Shown here piece by piece: positions 1-7,916 of a DNA stretch of 64,000 nt (positions within the stretch are counted from its first letter, which is position 1; each line of letters begins with the position of its first letter). Source of the DNA: PFJX01 sp964466195 (GTDB lineage: Bacteria > Pseudomonadota > Gammaproteobacteria > Burkholderiales > Thiobacillaceae); contig CAYXMQ010000003.1 in NCBI GenBank assembly GCA_964466195.1, positions 1 to 64,000 of the forward strand, written 5' to 3'. A program made the translations under genes and the position numbers. Under the pieces are notes generated by a model. The model was not told the DNA's origin and searched no databases. It was given only the letters and a program-made list of their open reading frames with translations.

Positions 1-25
1 GATGCGTTCAGTTTAGGAAAGTTGG

Positions 26-43
26 GCGTTTTCACACAGCCTC
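26..43. mobile_element. Possible insertion-sequence terminal inverted repeat
   Basis: The stretch GCGTTTTCACACAGCCTC at the left edge of the window resembles the outer ends of several IS families, whose termini carry a TGTGTGAAAAC core in the other orientation. No transposase lies inside the window, so the body of the element would have to be to the left of base 1. The resemblance is from memory of such termini, not from a search. It could equally be chance. Confidence 0.3.
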
Positions 44-57
44 GCCGATCAAGAGTC

Positions 58-159
58 ACACGATACGGCCCGTTTGAATGACTGTAGTGGGTCGACTCCA
101 GCCACTGAAACCCAGGTTTCCATATCGTGTAGCCAGTTCAGGTCGGTGCGGAGCGGGCC
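58..159. other. Potentially structured non-coding segment downstream of the RsmI-like gene
   Basis: Perfect 8-base arms ACACGATA (58-65) and TATCGTGT (123-130) enclose a smaller inverted repeat, AGTGG (86-90) with CCACT (102-106), and the palindromic AAACCCAGGTTT (108-119). GGCCCG (67-72) is also complementary to CGGGCC (154-159), which would cross the outer stem as a pseudoknot. No protein reading frame here looks convincing. It may be a structured RNA, the end region of a mobile element, or chance. The strand cannot be decided. Confidence 0.3.
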
Positions 160-197
160 TTTTAAACAGCGAATTGCGGATGCCTGCCAAAAAGGCG

Positions 198-986
198 TTA
201 CCCAGGCCTGCGCCGGACGGGTGGGCGGGGCATCGGGATGCCGCGATGTGCTTTTGGCTTCTCAGCTTGCGGGAGATAAAGCAGGAAAACCGCCGGCCGT
301 TTCTGTATCTCGGGCAGAGTGCCGCGCCAAGCGGATACCGGACGGGTGGCTAGATACTCGCTCTCCAGCGTCAGGTCGCAGGCTATCGTGAGCAAGGTAT
401 CCGCCTGGCAACTGGCCAGAATGGATTCCAGCATGGCCTGGTTGCGGTACGGCGTTTCGATGAATACCTGGGCGGCGTCATCCTGCTGCGCGCGCTTTTC
501 CAGATCGCGCAGTGCGGCGGCGCGTTCATCCGGTTTCACGGGCAGGTAGCCATGAAAGGCGAAACGTTGACCGACCAGTCCGGAGCCCATCAGCGCCAGC
601 AAGATCGAAGACGGACCGATCAACGGCCGCACCCGGATGCCCTGTTGATGCGCCAGCCGCACCAGATTGGCGCCCGGGTCGGCGACGGCCGGACAGCCGG
701 CTTCGGAAATCAAGCCGATGTCTTCGCCGGCCAGCAGCGGGGCGAGCAATGCCGCCAGTTCGCCGGCGGGCGTGTGTTCATTGAGCTCGCGCAACGTGAG
801 CTGCTGCAGCGGGGTGGTGGTCGGCAGTTGCTTCAGGAAGGCGCGCGCGGTTTTCGCCTGTTCGACGATGAAGCTCGTCAATCCCGCCGCGATACGCCGG
901 GTTTCGTCCGGCAGGATCTGCGCCAGGGCCGTGGGCTGCTCGGATTCGCCCAGCGGCGTCGGGATCAGGTAGAGGACGCCGGCCAC
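198..986 (-). CDS. SAM-dependent methyltransferase, RsmI-like (tetrapyrrole methylase fold)
   Basis: A 262-residue protein beginning LYLIPTPLGE, with the S-adenosylmethionine-binding segment LISEAGCPAVADPGANLV and the substrate-side segment FIETPYRNQAML. These are hallmarks of the RsmI/YraL group of the tetrapyrrole-methylase superfamily. RsmI itself 2'-O-methylates C1402 of 16S rRNA. The shorter form found next to maf genes in betaproteobacteria has no proven substrate, so the rRNA role is inferred. The start is GTG at 986, overlapping the end of maf by 22 bases, which indicates translational coupling. The last 20 residues are Arg/Pro-rich and probably disordered. Confidence 0.85.
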   Translation of the reverse strand: MAGVLYLIPTPLGESEQPTALAQILPDETRRIAAGLTSFIVEQAKTARAFLKQLPTTTPLQQLTLRELNEHTPAGELAALLAPLLAGEDIGLISEAGCPAVADPGANLVRLAHQQGIRVRPLIGPSSILLALMGSGLVGQRFAFHGYLPVKPDERAAALRDLEKRAQQDDAAQVFIETPYRNQAMLESILASCQADTLLTIACDLTLESEYLATRPVSAWRGTLPEIQKRPAVFLLYLPQAEKPKAHRGIPMPRPPVRRRPG

Positions 987-1561
987 GTCAATACATCCAG
1001 GCCTTCATTGGCGAGCATTTCCGTCAGTTTGATCAACGGCAGGCCGACCAGCGCATTCGGGTCTTCGGTTTCGAAGCGCGCGATCAGCGCGATGCCGAGC
1101 GATTCGCTCTTGGCGCTGCCGCAGCAGTTATAGGGCTGGTCCTTGTTCAGATAGGCCTCGATCTGGGCGTCGCTGTATTCGCGCATGACCAGCCGCACCG
1201 GCACGTTGGCGGTTTGCGTGCGGCCCGTGCGCGCGTTGAGCAGGGTCAATGCGGTATGGAATTCGAGCGTCTTGCCGCGCATGCGCTTGAGCTGGGCGAC
1301 GGCGTTGGCGAAATTGCCGGGTTTGCCGAGTTGCTCGCCGGCCAGCAGTGCGACCTGATCGGAACCGATGACCAGGGCGTCGGGAAACGTTTTGGCGACG
1401 GCGCGGGCTTTCAGTATCGACAGCCGCTGTGCGGTGGCATCCGGCGACTCGCCCGGCAGCGGCGTTTCGTCGACATCGGGCGCGGCGACTTCGAACGGCA
1501 CGCCCAGTCGGGCGAGCAATTCGCGTCGGTACGGGGAGGTAGAGGCGAGGACGAGGTGCAT
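965..1561 (-). CDS. Maf-family nucleoside triphosphate pyrophosphatase (YceF type)
   Basis: The protein starts LVLASTSPYRRELLARLG, the N-terminal signature of Maf proteins, and contains VIGSDQVALL and a C-terminal SLGIALIARFETEDPNALVGLPL segment typical of the YceF branch. YceF hydrolyses 7-methyl-GTP to the monophosphate, a housecleaning reaction. The frame is open up to 1603, but the first residues of that longer version are encoded by a heptamer repeat array, and the family starts at the ATG at 1561. The length of 198 residues matches the family. It lies directly upstream of the RsmI-like gene and 60 bases after oadA on the same strand. Confidence 0.88.
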   Translation of the reverse strand: MHLVLASTSPYRRELLARLGVPFEVAAPDVDETPLPGESPDATAQRLSILKARAVAKTFPDALVIGSDQVALLAGEQLGKPGNFANAVAQLKRMRGKTLEFHTALTLLNARTGRTQTANVPVRLVMREYSDAQIEAYLNKDQPYNCCGSAKSESLGIALIARFETEDPNALVGLPLIKLTEMLANEGLDVLTWPASST

Positions 1562-1618
1562 GGGGAGCGGGGAGCGGGGAGCGGGGAGACTGTTTCGGCT
1601 CACTGCTCACCGCTCACG
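1562..1618. repeat. Heptamer repeat array (GGGGAGC)4 ... (GCTCACN)3
   Basis: Four heptamers GGGGAGC (the last GGGGAGA) occupy 1562-1589, and three heptamers GCTCACT/GCTCACC/GCTCACG occupy 1598-1618. The two blocks are imperfect reverse complements, so the gap between oadA and maf can fold into a heptameric stem. A related array, with four heptamers of the GCTCACC type, sits at 25879-25906 before hoxZ. No function can be assigned. Confidence 0.75.
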
Positions 1619-1621
1619 AAT

Positions 1622-3481
1622 TTATTCAGGCTGAATCTCGACCAGAACCTGATCGGGGGTCACCGCGTCGCCCTTGGCGACGTGAACCGCGACGACGGTG
1701 CCGCTGACCGGCGCCTGAACTTCGTTTTCCATCTTCATCGCTTCGATGACCAGGACGCCGTCGCCGGCCTTGATCTTGTCGCCGACCTTGACCTTGACGT
1801 CGACGATGGCGCCCGGCATCGCGGTGGTGACGCAGCCGGCATGGGTCGGGCGGGGGCGCTGTTTGGCGCCGCCGGACGCATTGGCCTTGCTGCTGGGCGC
1901 CTTGCGCGGCGCACTGGAGCCCGGTGTGACTTCGACTTCATCCAGCGCTTCCAGCAGCACTTCTTCGGCGACGCCATCGACGTGGACGTAGAAAGGACGT
2001 TCGCCGTCACCGGCATGGCCGGTGCCTTTGATGCGGATGTGATAGGTCTCGCCGTGCAAGGTGACGTTGAACTCGCTCGGGGCATAGACCGCCGGGCAGG
2101 CCGTAGCCAATTTGGACTCGGGCGGTAACAGCGGTTCCGGCATCAATGCGCCGCTGGCGCGCTCGAGCAGGAAGGTGCGGCCGAGGTCGGGGAACATGGC
2201 ATAGGTCAGCACGTCCTCATCGGATTTCGCCAGGCCTTCCGCTTCGCCGCGCAATTTGTCGAGTTCGTCGGTCAGCAGGTCGGCCGGACGGCAGGTGATG
2301 ACTTCCTGATTGCCGACCGCGAGTTTCTTGACTTCGTCGTTGACCAGACCCGGGGCGGCGCCGTAGCGGCCCAGCAGGTAGCTCTTGACCTCGTTGGTGA
2401 CCGATTTGTAGCGGCCGCCGGTCAGCACGTTCAACACGGCCTGGGTGCCGACGATCTGCGAAGTGGGGGTGACCAGCGGCGGGTAGCCGAGGTCTTCGCG
2501 CACGCGCGGGATTTCGGCCAAGACCTCGTCCATGCGGTTGAGTGCGCCTTGTTCCTTCAACTGATTGACCAGATTCGAAATCATGCCGCCGGGCACCTGC
2601 GATACCAGGATGCGGGTATCGACCTGCTGGCCTTTCATCTCGAACTGCCAGTATTTCTTGCGCACTTCCTTGAAGTAGGCGGCGATCTCCTGCAATTTGA
2701 TCAGGTCCAGGCCGGTGTCATATTCCGTGCCGGCGAAGGCGGCGACCAGACTTTCCGTAGTGGGGTGGCTGGCGCCTTCGGAGAAGGCGGACAAACAGGT
2801 GTCGATCACCGACACTCCCGCTTCAACGCCTTTCATGTGCGCCATGCTGGCCAGGCCGGAGGTGGCATGGCTGTGCAGGTGGATCGGGATGGAAACCGCG
2901 CCTTTGAGCGCCTTTACCAGGTCCGCCGCCATGTAGGGCGTCAGCAGGCCGGCCATGTCCTTGATGGCGATGGTGTCGCTGCCCATTTCTTCGAGTTTCT
3001 GCGCCATGGCCACGAAGTAGGCGACGTTATGCACCGGGCTGGTGGTGTAGGACAAGGTGCCTTCGGCATGTTTTCCGGCAGCCTTCACCGCTTCGATCGA
3101 GACGCGCATGTTGCGGATGTCGTTCATTGCATCGAAGACGCGGAACACATCGACGCCGTTGTCGGCTGACTTCTGCACGAAGGCGCGGACCAGGTCGTCC
3201 GGGTAATGCCGGTATCCGAGCAGGTTCTGGCCGCGCAGCAACATCTGGATGCGCGAATTGGGCAGCGCACGGCGCAATTTGCGCAGGCGCTCCCACGGAT
3301 CTTCCTTGAGGAAGCGCACACAGGCGTCGAAGGTGGCGCCGCCCCAGGCTTCGAGCGACCAGAATCCGACGTTATCGAGTTTGCCGCAGATCGGCAGCAT
3401 GTCTTCGGTGCGCATGCGGGTGGCGATCAGGGACTGATGTCCGTCACGCAGAACCAGTTCGGTGATCTTGACTTGAGTCAT
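1622..3481 (-). CDS. oadA: Pyruvate carboxylase subunit B / oxaloacetate decarboxylase alpha subunit
   Basis: A 619-residue protein. Residues 1-270 form the HMGL-like TIM-barrel carboxyltransferase domain (ITELVLRDGHQSL, then FRVFDAMND). The conserved PYC_OADA domain follows, then an Ala/Pro/Lys-rich linker near 525-550, and a biotinyl domain with the EAMKMEN motif whose biotinylated lysine is about residue 583. The metal-binding HLHSHATSG sequence is present. The biotin-carboxylase partner is the next gene upstream on the same strand and no sodium-pump subunits oadB/oadG are nearby. The pair is therefore best read as a two-subunit cytosolic pyruvate carboxylase that replenishes oxaloacetate, although the subunit name is usually oadA. 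Confidence 0.88.
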   Translation of the reverse strand: MTQVKITELVLRDGHQSLIATRMRTEDMLPICGKLDNVGFWSLEAWGGATFDACVRFLKEDPWERLRKLRRALPNSRIQMLLRGQNLLGYRHYPDDLVRAFVQKSADNGVDVFRVFDAMNDIRNMRVSIEAVKAAGKHAEGTLSYTTSPVHNVAYFVAMAQKLEEMGSDTIAIKDMAGLLTPYMAADLVKALKGAVSIPIHLHSHATSGLASMAHMKGVEAGVSVIDTCLSAFSEGASHPTTESLVAAFAGTEYDTGLDLIKLQEIAAYFKEVRKKYWQFEMKGQQVDTRILVSQVPGGMISNLVNQLKEQGALNRMDEVLAEIPRVREDLGYPPLVTPTSQIVGTQAVLNVLTGGRYKSVTNEVKSYLLGRYGAAPGLVNDEVKKLAVGNQEVITCRPADLLTDELDKLRGEAEGLAKSDEDVLTYAMFPDLGRTFLLERASGALMPEPLLPPESKLATACPAVYAPSEFNVTLHGETYHIRIKGTGHAGDGERPFYVHVDGVAEEVLLEALDEVEVTPGSSAPRKAPSSKANASGGAKQRPRPTHAGCVTTAMPGAIVDVKVKVGDKIKAGDGVLVIEAMKMENEVQAPVSGTVVAVHVAKGDAVTPDQVLVEIQPE

Positions 3482-3550
3482 CGTGCTTCCTTATCTATCT
3501 AAGGTTGTGAACGGCCTTGCGATGTCGTTCGGGCGTTGTTCAACCCGTGT

Positions 3551-4969
3551 TCAAATGCCCAGGTGCGCGGCGATCGCCGCCGATATGGCCGCCGCTTTCA
3601 TTTCTGGCGGCTGACGCACGGCATAGTTGAGCAGTTCCGGATGCGTATCGACAAAGCTGGTGTTGAAACGGCCGGTGCGGAAATCCTTGTTTTGCAGAAT
3701 TTCCTGGTAGTACGGAATGGTGGTTTTTACGCCGTAGACGCCCATATCGTCGAGCGAGCGCCGGCCGCGTTCGATCACCCCTTCCCAGGTCAGCGCCCAG
3801 ACCGTCAGCTTGGCGCACATGGAGTCGTAGTAGGGGGGGATGGTGTAACCGGAATACATGGCGGCATCGGTACGTACGCCAGGGCCGCCGGGCGCGTAGT
3901 AACGCGTGATGCGGCCGAAACTGGGCAGGAAGCCGTTTTTCGGATCTTCCGCATTGATCCGGAATTCCATGGCGAAGCCGCGGTGCTGGATGTCTTCCTG
4001 CCTGTACTGCAGCGGGAGGCCGTCGGTAATGCGAATCTGCTCCTGGACGATGTCGATGCCGGTGATCGTCTCGGTCACCGTATGCTCGACCTGCAAACGC
4101 GTGTTCATTTCCATGAAATAGAACTGGTTGTCGGCATCGAGCAAGAATTCCACCGTGCCGGCGTTTCGGTAGCCCACCGCCTTGGCCGCGCGCACGGCCA
4201 GTTTGCCGATGTATTCCCGCTGCGCTTCGGTCAATTGCGGAGACGGTGCGATCTCGATCAGTTTTTGATTGCGCCGCTGGATGGAACAGTCGCGTTCATA
4301 CAGATGCACGCAGTTGCCGAAATTGTCGCCGATGATCTGGACTTCGATGTGCTTCGGATTGACCACGCATTTTTCGATGAATACTTCCGGCTTGCCGAAT
4401 GCCTTGCTCGCTTCGGATACGACACGCTCGTAGTTCTTGACCAGTTCTTCATCCGAATCGCAGCGCCGGATGCCGCGACCGCCGCCGCCGTTGGTGGCTT
4501 TCAGCATGATCGGATAGCCGATTTCGCGGGCCAGCTTCAGCGCCTCATCGGCGTTTTCCAGGTTGTGATCGGAGCCGGGAATCACCGGAATGCCGGCCTC
4601 GATCATCGCCAGCCGCGCCTGGATCTTGTCGCCCATCTGAGTGATCACTTGGGAAGACGGGCCGATGAACTTGATGCCCCGGCGGGCGCACACTTCGGCC
4701 AGGACCGGGTTTTCCGACAGAAAACCGTAACCGGGGTGCAGCGCGTCGCAACCCGAAGCCACGGCCAGGTTGACGATATTGTGGGCATTCAAATAACCCA
4801 GCACCGGGTCGGAGCCGATATTGAACGCGGTGTCCGCCTTTTTGACATGCAAGCCATGCCGATCGGCGTCGGTGTAAATGGCCACCGCCTTGATGCCCAT
4901 TTCCTTGCATGCACGAACAATCCGAACGGCAATTTCGCCTCGGTTTGCGATGAGTATTTTCCTGATCAC
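3551..4969 (-). CDS. Biotin carboxylase subunit (pyruvate carboxylase subunit A / AccC-like)
   Basis: A 472-residue ATP-grasp biotin carboxylase. It begins KILIANRGEIAVRI, has the glycine-rich ATP loop KATNGGGGRGIR, and the catalytic segment EMNTRLQVEHTVTE. It would carboxylate biotin on the neighbouring OadA-type protein using ATP and bicarbonate. AccC of acetyl-CoA carboxylase is a close relative, but AccC is normally next to accB, which is absent here, while the pairing with an OadA-type subunit 70 bases downstream points to pyruvate carboxylation. The C-terminus ends IAAHLGI. No frameshift or missing active-site residue is apparent. Confidence 0.87.
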   Translation of the reverse strand: MIRKILIANRGEIAVRIVRACKEMGIKAVAIYTDADRHGLHVKKADTAFNIGSDPVLGYLNAHNIVNLAVASGCDALHPGYGFLSENPVLAEVCARRGIKFIGPSSQVITQMGDKIQARLAMIEAGIPVIPGSDHNLENADEALKLAREIGYPIMLKATNGGGGRGIRRCDSDEELVKNYERVVSEASKAFGKPEVFIEKCVVNPKHIEVQIIGDNFGNCVHLYERDCSIQRRNQKLIEIAPSPQLTEAQREYIGKLAVRAAKAVGYRNAGTVEFLLDADNQFYFMEMNTRLQVEHTVTETITGIDIVQEQIRITDGLPLQYRQEDIQHRGFAMEFRINAEDPKNGFLPSFGRITRYYAPGGPGVRTDAAMYSGYTIPPYYDSMCAKLTVWALTWEGVIERGRRSLDDMGVYGVKTTIPYYQEILQNKDFRTGRFNTSFVDTHPELLNYAVRQPPEMKAAAISAAIAAHLGI

Positions 4970-5035
4970 GCTTAGGCCCTAGAAAATGGTGTTGCCTTTG
5001 ACAAAAACAGCCGCGCAGCTTAACATTTACGGCTT

Positions 5036-5488
5036 ATGTCTGCACGGAAACCCTTTGATAGCCTGCAATTTGCCAAGTCCGGCGAGAGCCTGAGCGGTGT
5101 ATTGCGCGTCGAGGATTTGCCGCGTTTGCGTGAGAGTTTGAGGCCAGATGATGCTGCAGTGCAATACCGCCTTACCGGGGTGTTGGCGTCCGGTCGTCCG
5201 GCGTTGCGCCTGAAGGTTGAGGCCAATGTCTGGCTGACCTGTCAGCAGTGTATGACGATGTATCCGGAGGCGATGAATCTGGATGTGGTGCTGCCCGTGG
5301 CTAGGAATGAGGCTGAGTTGGCGCGCTGGGAGAATCTGGACCCCTTGCTGGATGCGTTGATTGCCGATCCCGAGTTGGATGTCGCCGCTTTGGTTGAGGA
5401 CGAGATTTTGCTCAGTATTCCGGTGGTGCCGATGCATGCCGAGGGTGAGTGTGATCCCGATGGCTTGGCGCTGGCGGGTGAGGTTTGA
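5036..5488 (+). CDS. yceD: YceD/DUF177 family protein, 23S rRNA accumulation factor
   Basis: A 150-residue acidic protein of the DUF177 family. It carries the conserved CQQC pair in VWLTCQQCMTMYP and a third cysteine near the C-terminus (EGECDPDG), which probably bind a metal. In bacteria and plants this family is needed for normal 23S rRNA levels. It lies immediately upstream of rpmF, its usual neighbour, so the assignment is strong. It is divergent from the biotin carboxylase gene, and the 66-base gap must hold both promoters. Confidence 0.88.
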   Translation: MSARKPFDSLQFAKSGESLSGVLRVEDLPRLRESLRPDDAAVQYRLTGVLASGRPALRLKVEANVWLTCQQCMTMYPEAMNLDVVLPVARNEAELARWENLDPLLDALIADPELDVAALVEDEILLSIPVVPMHAEGECDPDGLALAGEV

Positions 5489-5558
5489 TCTGATCCGGGT
5501 GTGTCGCCCGGCAGTTTTTTGAATTAATAGAATTAGTTTTGGTTTATTGGAGATCGTC

Positions 5559-5744
5559 ATGGCTGTTCAGCAGAATAAGAAATCCCCTTCCAAGCGTGGC
5601 ATGCATCGTGCGCACGACTTTCTGACCACCCCGCCGACGGCCGTCGAGCCGACCACCGGTGAAATGCATCTGCGTCACCATATCAGCCCGACCGGCTTTT
5701 ATCGTGGCCGCAAAGTCCTGAATACCAAGGCGGACAACAGCTGA
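5559..5744 (+). CDS. rpmF: 50S ribosomal protein L32
   Basis: A 61-residue protein MAVQQNKKSPSKRGMHRAHD, with the RRGRKV-like tail FYRGRKVLN typical of L32. It is the betaproteobacterial type without the zinc cysteines. An in-frame ATG 12 bases upstream exists, but the family starts at MAVQQN, and the GGAG at 5549-5552 is spaced correctly for 5559. It is the first gene of the rpmF-plsX-fab block. Confidence 0.95.
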   Translation: MAVQQNKKSPSKRGMHRAHDFLTTPPTAVEPTTGEMHLRHHISPTGFYRGRKVLNTKADNS

Positions 5745-5812
5745 TTTTTAGTTTGGCCCGGTCTGAGGCTATGCCAGGCAATTTGAACTGGTTTTTCTTG
5801 GGCTGAGCGGTC

Positions 5813-6859
5813 ATGCGAGAAATTACTATCGCCATTGACGCCATGGGTGGCGATCACGGCCCTCATGTGACGGTCAAGGCGGCGCTGGACTTTCTGCGCA
5901 AGGCGCCGGATGTCAACATCGTTCTTGTTGGTCTGGAAGATGCGCTCCATGCAGAGCTGAAGGCCAATAAATCGGCGGCAGGCACTCGCCTGCGGGTTCA
6001 TCACGCCAGTGAAGTGGTGAAGATGGACGACCCCTTGCCGGTCGCCTTGCGAACGAAGAAAGACTCGTCGATGCGGGTGACCGCGGACCTGGTCAAGCGC
6101 GGCGAGGCCGATGCCGGCGTGTCAGCCGGCAATACCGGCGCGCTGATGGCGATCTCCCGTTTCGTGCTGAAGACCTTGCCAGGCATAGACCGCCCGGCCA
6201 TTGCTTCGACATTGCCTTCCCGCACCGGTCGCACCTACATGCTCGATCTGGGCGCCAATGTCGATTGTTCGGCCGAGCACCTGCTGCAATTCGCCATCAT
6301 GGGCTCGGCATTGGTGGCGGCCATCGAGCATAAAGACCGCCCCAGCATCGGGCTGCTCAATATCGGCGAAGAGGACATCAAGGGCAACGACGTGGTCAAG
6401 CAAGCAGGCGAGTTGCTGCGATCGAGCGGGCTGAATTTTCGCGGCAATGTCGAGGGCGACGATATTTACAAAGGCACCGTCGATGTCGTGGTGTGTGATG
6501 GTTTTGTCGGCAACGTAGCGCTGAAAACTTCGGAAGGGTTGGCCAAGTTGATCGGCGACCAGTTGCGCAGCGAGTTCAAAAGAAATCTGCTCACTCGTCT
6601 CGCCGGCCTCATGTCCTGGCCGGTATTGCGCGCGTTCAAGAGCAAACTCGATCCGCGTCGTTACAACGGCGCCAGTTTGCTTGGCCTCAATGGCGTCATC
6701 ATCAAGAGCCACGGTTCTGCCGATGTGTTTTCTTTCGAGCAGGCGATTCTCAAGGCTGCCGAGGAAGTGCGTGGCGGTTTGCTGCGTCGAATTGCTGACC
6801 AGGTTGGCGCTCACAATGACATCCCCAACGGTTTGCTCGAAGAAGGAGAGCTGGCATGA
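5813..6859 (+). CDS. plsX: Phosphate acyltransferase PlsX
   Basis: A 348-residue protein with the PlsX N-terminus ITIAIDAMGGDHGP, the internal AGNTGALM sequence and LDLGANVDC. PlsX converts acyl-ACP and phosphate to acyl-phosphate, the donor for PlsY in phospholipid synthesis. It is a peripheral membrane protein. The stop overlaps the fabH start in ATGA, so the two are translationally coupled. The order rpmF-plsX-fabH-fabD-fabG-acpP-fabF is the classical fatty-acid cluster. Confidence 0.96.
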   Translation: MREITIAIDAMGGDHGPHVTVKAALDFLRKAPDVNIVLVGLEDALHAELKANKSAAGTRLRVHHASEVVKMDDPLPVALRTKKDSSMRVTADLVKRGEADAGVSAGNTGALMAISRFVLKTLPGIDRPAIASTLPSRTGRTYMLDLGANVDCSAEHLLQFAIMGSALVAAIEHKDRPSIGLLNIGEEDIKGNDVVKQAGELLRSSGLNFRGNVEGDDIYKGTVDVVVCDGFVGNVALKTSEGLAKLIGDQLRSEFKRNLLTRLAGLMSWPVLRAFKSKLDPRRYNGASLLGLNGVIIKSHGSADVFSFEQAILKAAEEVRGGLLRRIADQVGAHNDIPNGLLEEGELA

Positions 6860-7842
6860 CGCGCGACGTACCCCCGATGGCCAGAATCTATTCCCGCATC
6901 ATCGGTACCGGCAGCTATCTGCCGACGCATATTTTGACCAACGCGGACCTGGAAAAGCGGATTGATACCACCAGCGAATGGATCGTCGAGCGCACCGGCA
7001 TACGTGAACGCCATATTGCCGCCGAGGGCGAACTGACCAGCGATCTGGCGCAGAAGGCTGCTGAAAGCGCGATCGAGGCGGCGGGGATAGACGCAGGCGA
7101 GATTGAATTGATCGTGGTCGCCACCACGACTTCGGATCGGGTGTTTCCGAGCACGGCTTGCGTATTGCAGGCCAAACTGGGCATCACCAACGGTTGCCCG
7201 GCGTTTGACGTGCAGGCGGTCTGCAGCGGTTTCGTCTATGCCGTTTCGGTGGCGGACCAGTTCATCCGATCCGGCCAGGTCAAGACGGCCTTGGTGGTCG
7301 GCGCCGAGACGCTGTCGCGCATCACGGACTGGGACGACCGCAGCAATTGCATGCTGTGGGGCGATGGCGCCGGCGCGATCATCCTGCGCGCTTCCGAGCA
7401 GCCTGGAATCATCGCCACCCATCTGCATGCCGACGGGCGTTATCAGGATCTGCTGTTCGTCGATGGCGGCGTGTCGCTGAAGAAGGAAGGCGCCTGTTAC
7501 ATGCGCATGTCCGGCAACGCCGTGTTCAAGATGGCGGTCAATACGCTGGATGCGATCGTTGATGAAACCCTGGCGGCCAATGGCCTGCAGAAATCCGACG
7601 TGGATTGGCTGGTGCCGCACCAGGCCAATATCCGCATCATTCAGGCCACCGCCAAGAAGCTGGGCATGAGCATGGATCGGGTCGTGGTGACGGTGGATCG
7701 GCATGGCAACACTTCTGCCGCTTCGATCCCGCTGGCGCTCGATACCGCCGTGCGCGATGGCAGGATCAAGGCCGGTGAACGGGTGCTGATGGAAGCGTTC
7801 GGCGGCGGTTTTACCTGGGGCTCGGTACTGGTCCAATTCTGA
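6856..7842 (+). CDS. fabH: Beta-ketoacyl-ACP synthase III
   Basis: The 328-residue condensing enzyme starts fatty-acid synthesis by joining acetyl-CoA to malonyl-ACP. The catalytic cysteine lies in FDVQAVCSGFVYA, the histidine in VPHQANIRI and the asparagine in HGNTSAASIPL. Two starts are possible: ATG 6856, preceded by AAGGAG at 6842-6847 and overlapping plsX, and ATG 6877 (MARIYSRI). The first is preferred on the ribosome-binding site, although the second matches many relatives. Confidence 0.95.
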   Translation: MTRDVPPMARIYSRIIGTGSYLPTHILTNADLEKRIDTTSEWIVERTGIRERHIAAEGELTSDLAQKAAESAIEAAGIDAGEIELIVVATTTSDRVFPSTACVLQAKLGITNGCPAFDVQAVCSGFVYAVSVADQFIRSGQVKTALVVGAETLSRITDWDDRSNCMLWGDGAGAIILRASEQPGIIATHLHADGRYQDLLFVDGGVSLKKEGACYMRMSGNAVFKMAVNTLDAIVDETLAANGLQKSDVDWLVPHQANIRIIQATAKKLGMSMDRVVVTVDRHGNTSAASIPLALDTAVRDGRIKAGERVLMEAFGGGFTWGSVLVQF

Positions 7843-7846
7843 GGTT

Positions 7847-7892
7847 CCCGCACCGGACGGTGCGGGGTTCCGGAAGCCGCTTGCTTCCGGAA
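7847..7892. other. Two tandem perfect hairpins between fabH and fabD
   Basis: CCCGCACC (7847-7854) pairs with GGTGCGGG (7859-7866) around a 4-base loop. One base later TTCCGGAAGC (7868-7877) pairs perfectly with GCTTCCGGAA (7883-7892) around a 5-base loop. No U-run follows, so these are not ordinary intrinsic terminators. They could be RNA-stability or processing elements that set relative expression inside the fab operon. Confidence 0.7.
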
Positions 7893-7916
7893 GTGGCTTA
7901 ATTGCGGAGACTTTGA

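Noticed and set aside
86..106. tRNA T-arm or tmRNA end (GGGTCGACTCC near 89-99)
   Set aside because: Stem pairing around a 7-base loop fails and no acceptor or anticodon arm is present nearby.
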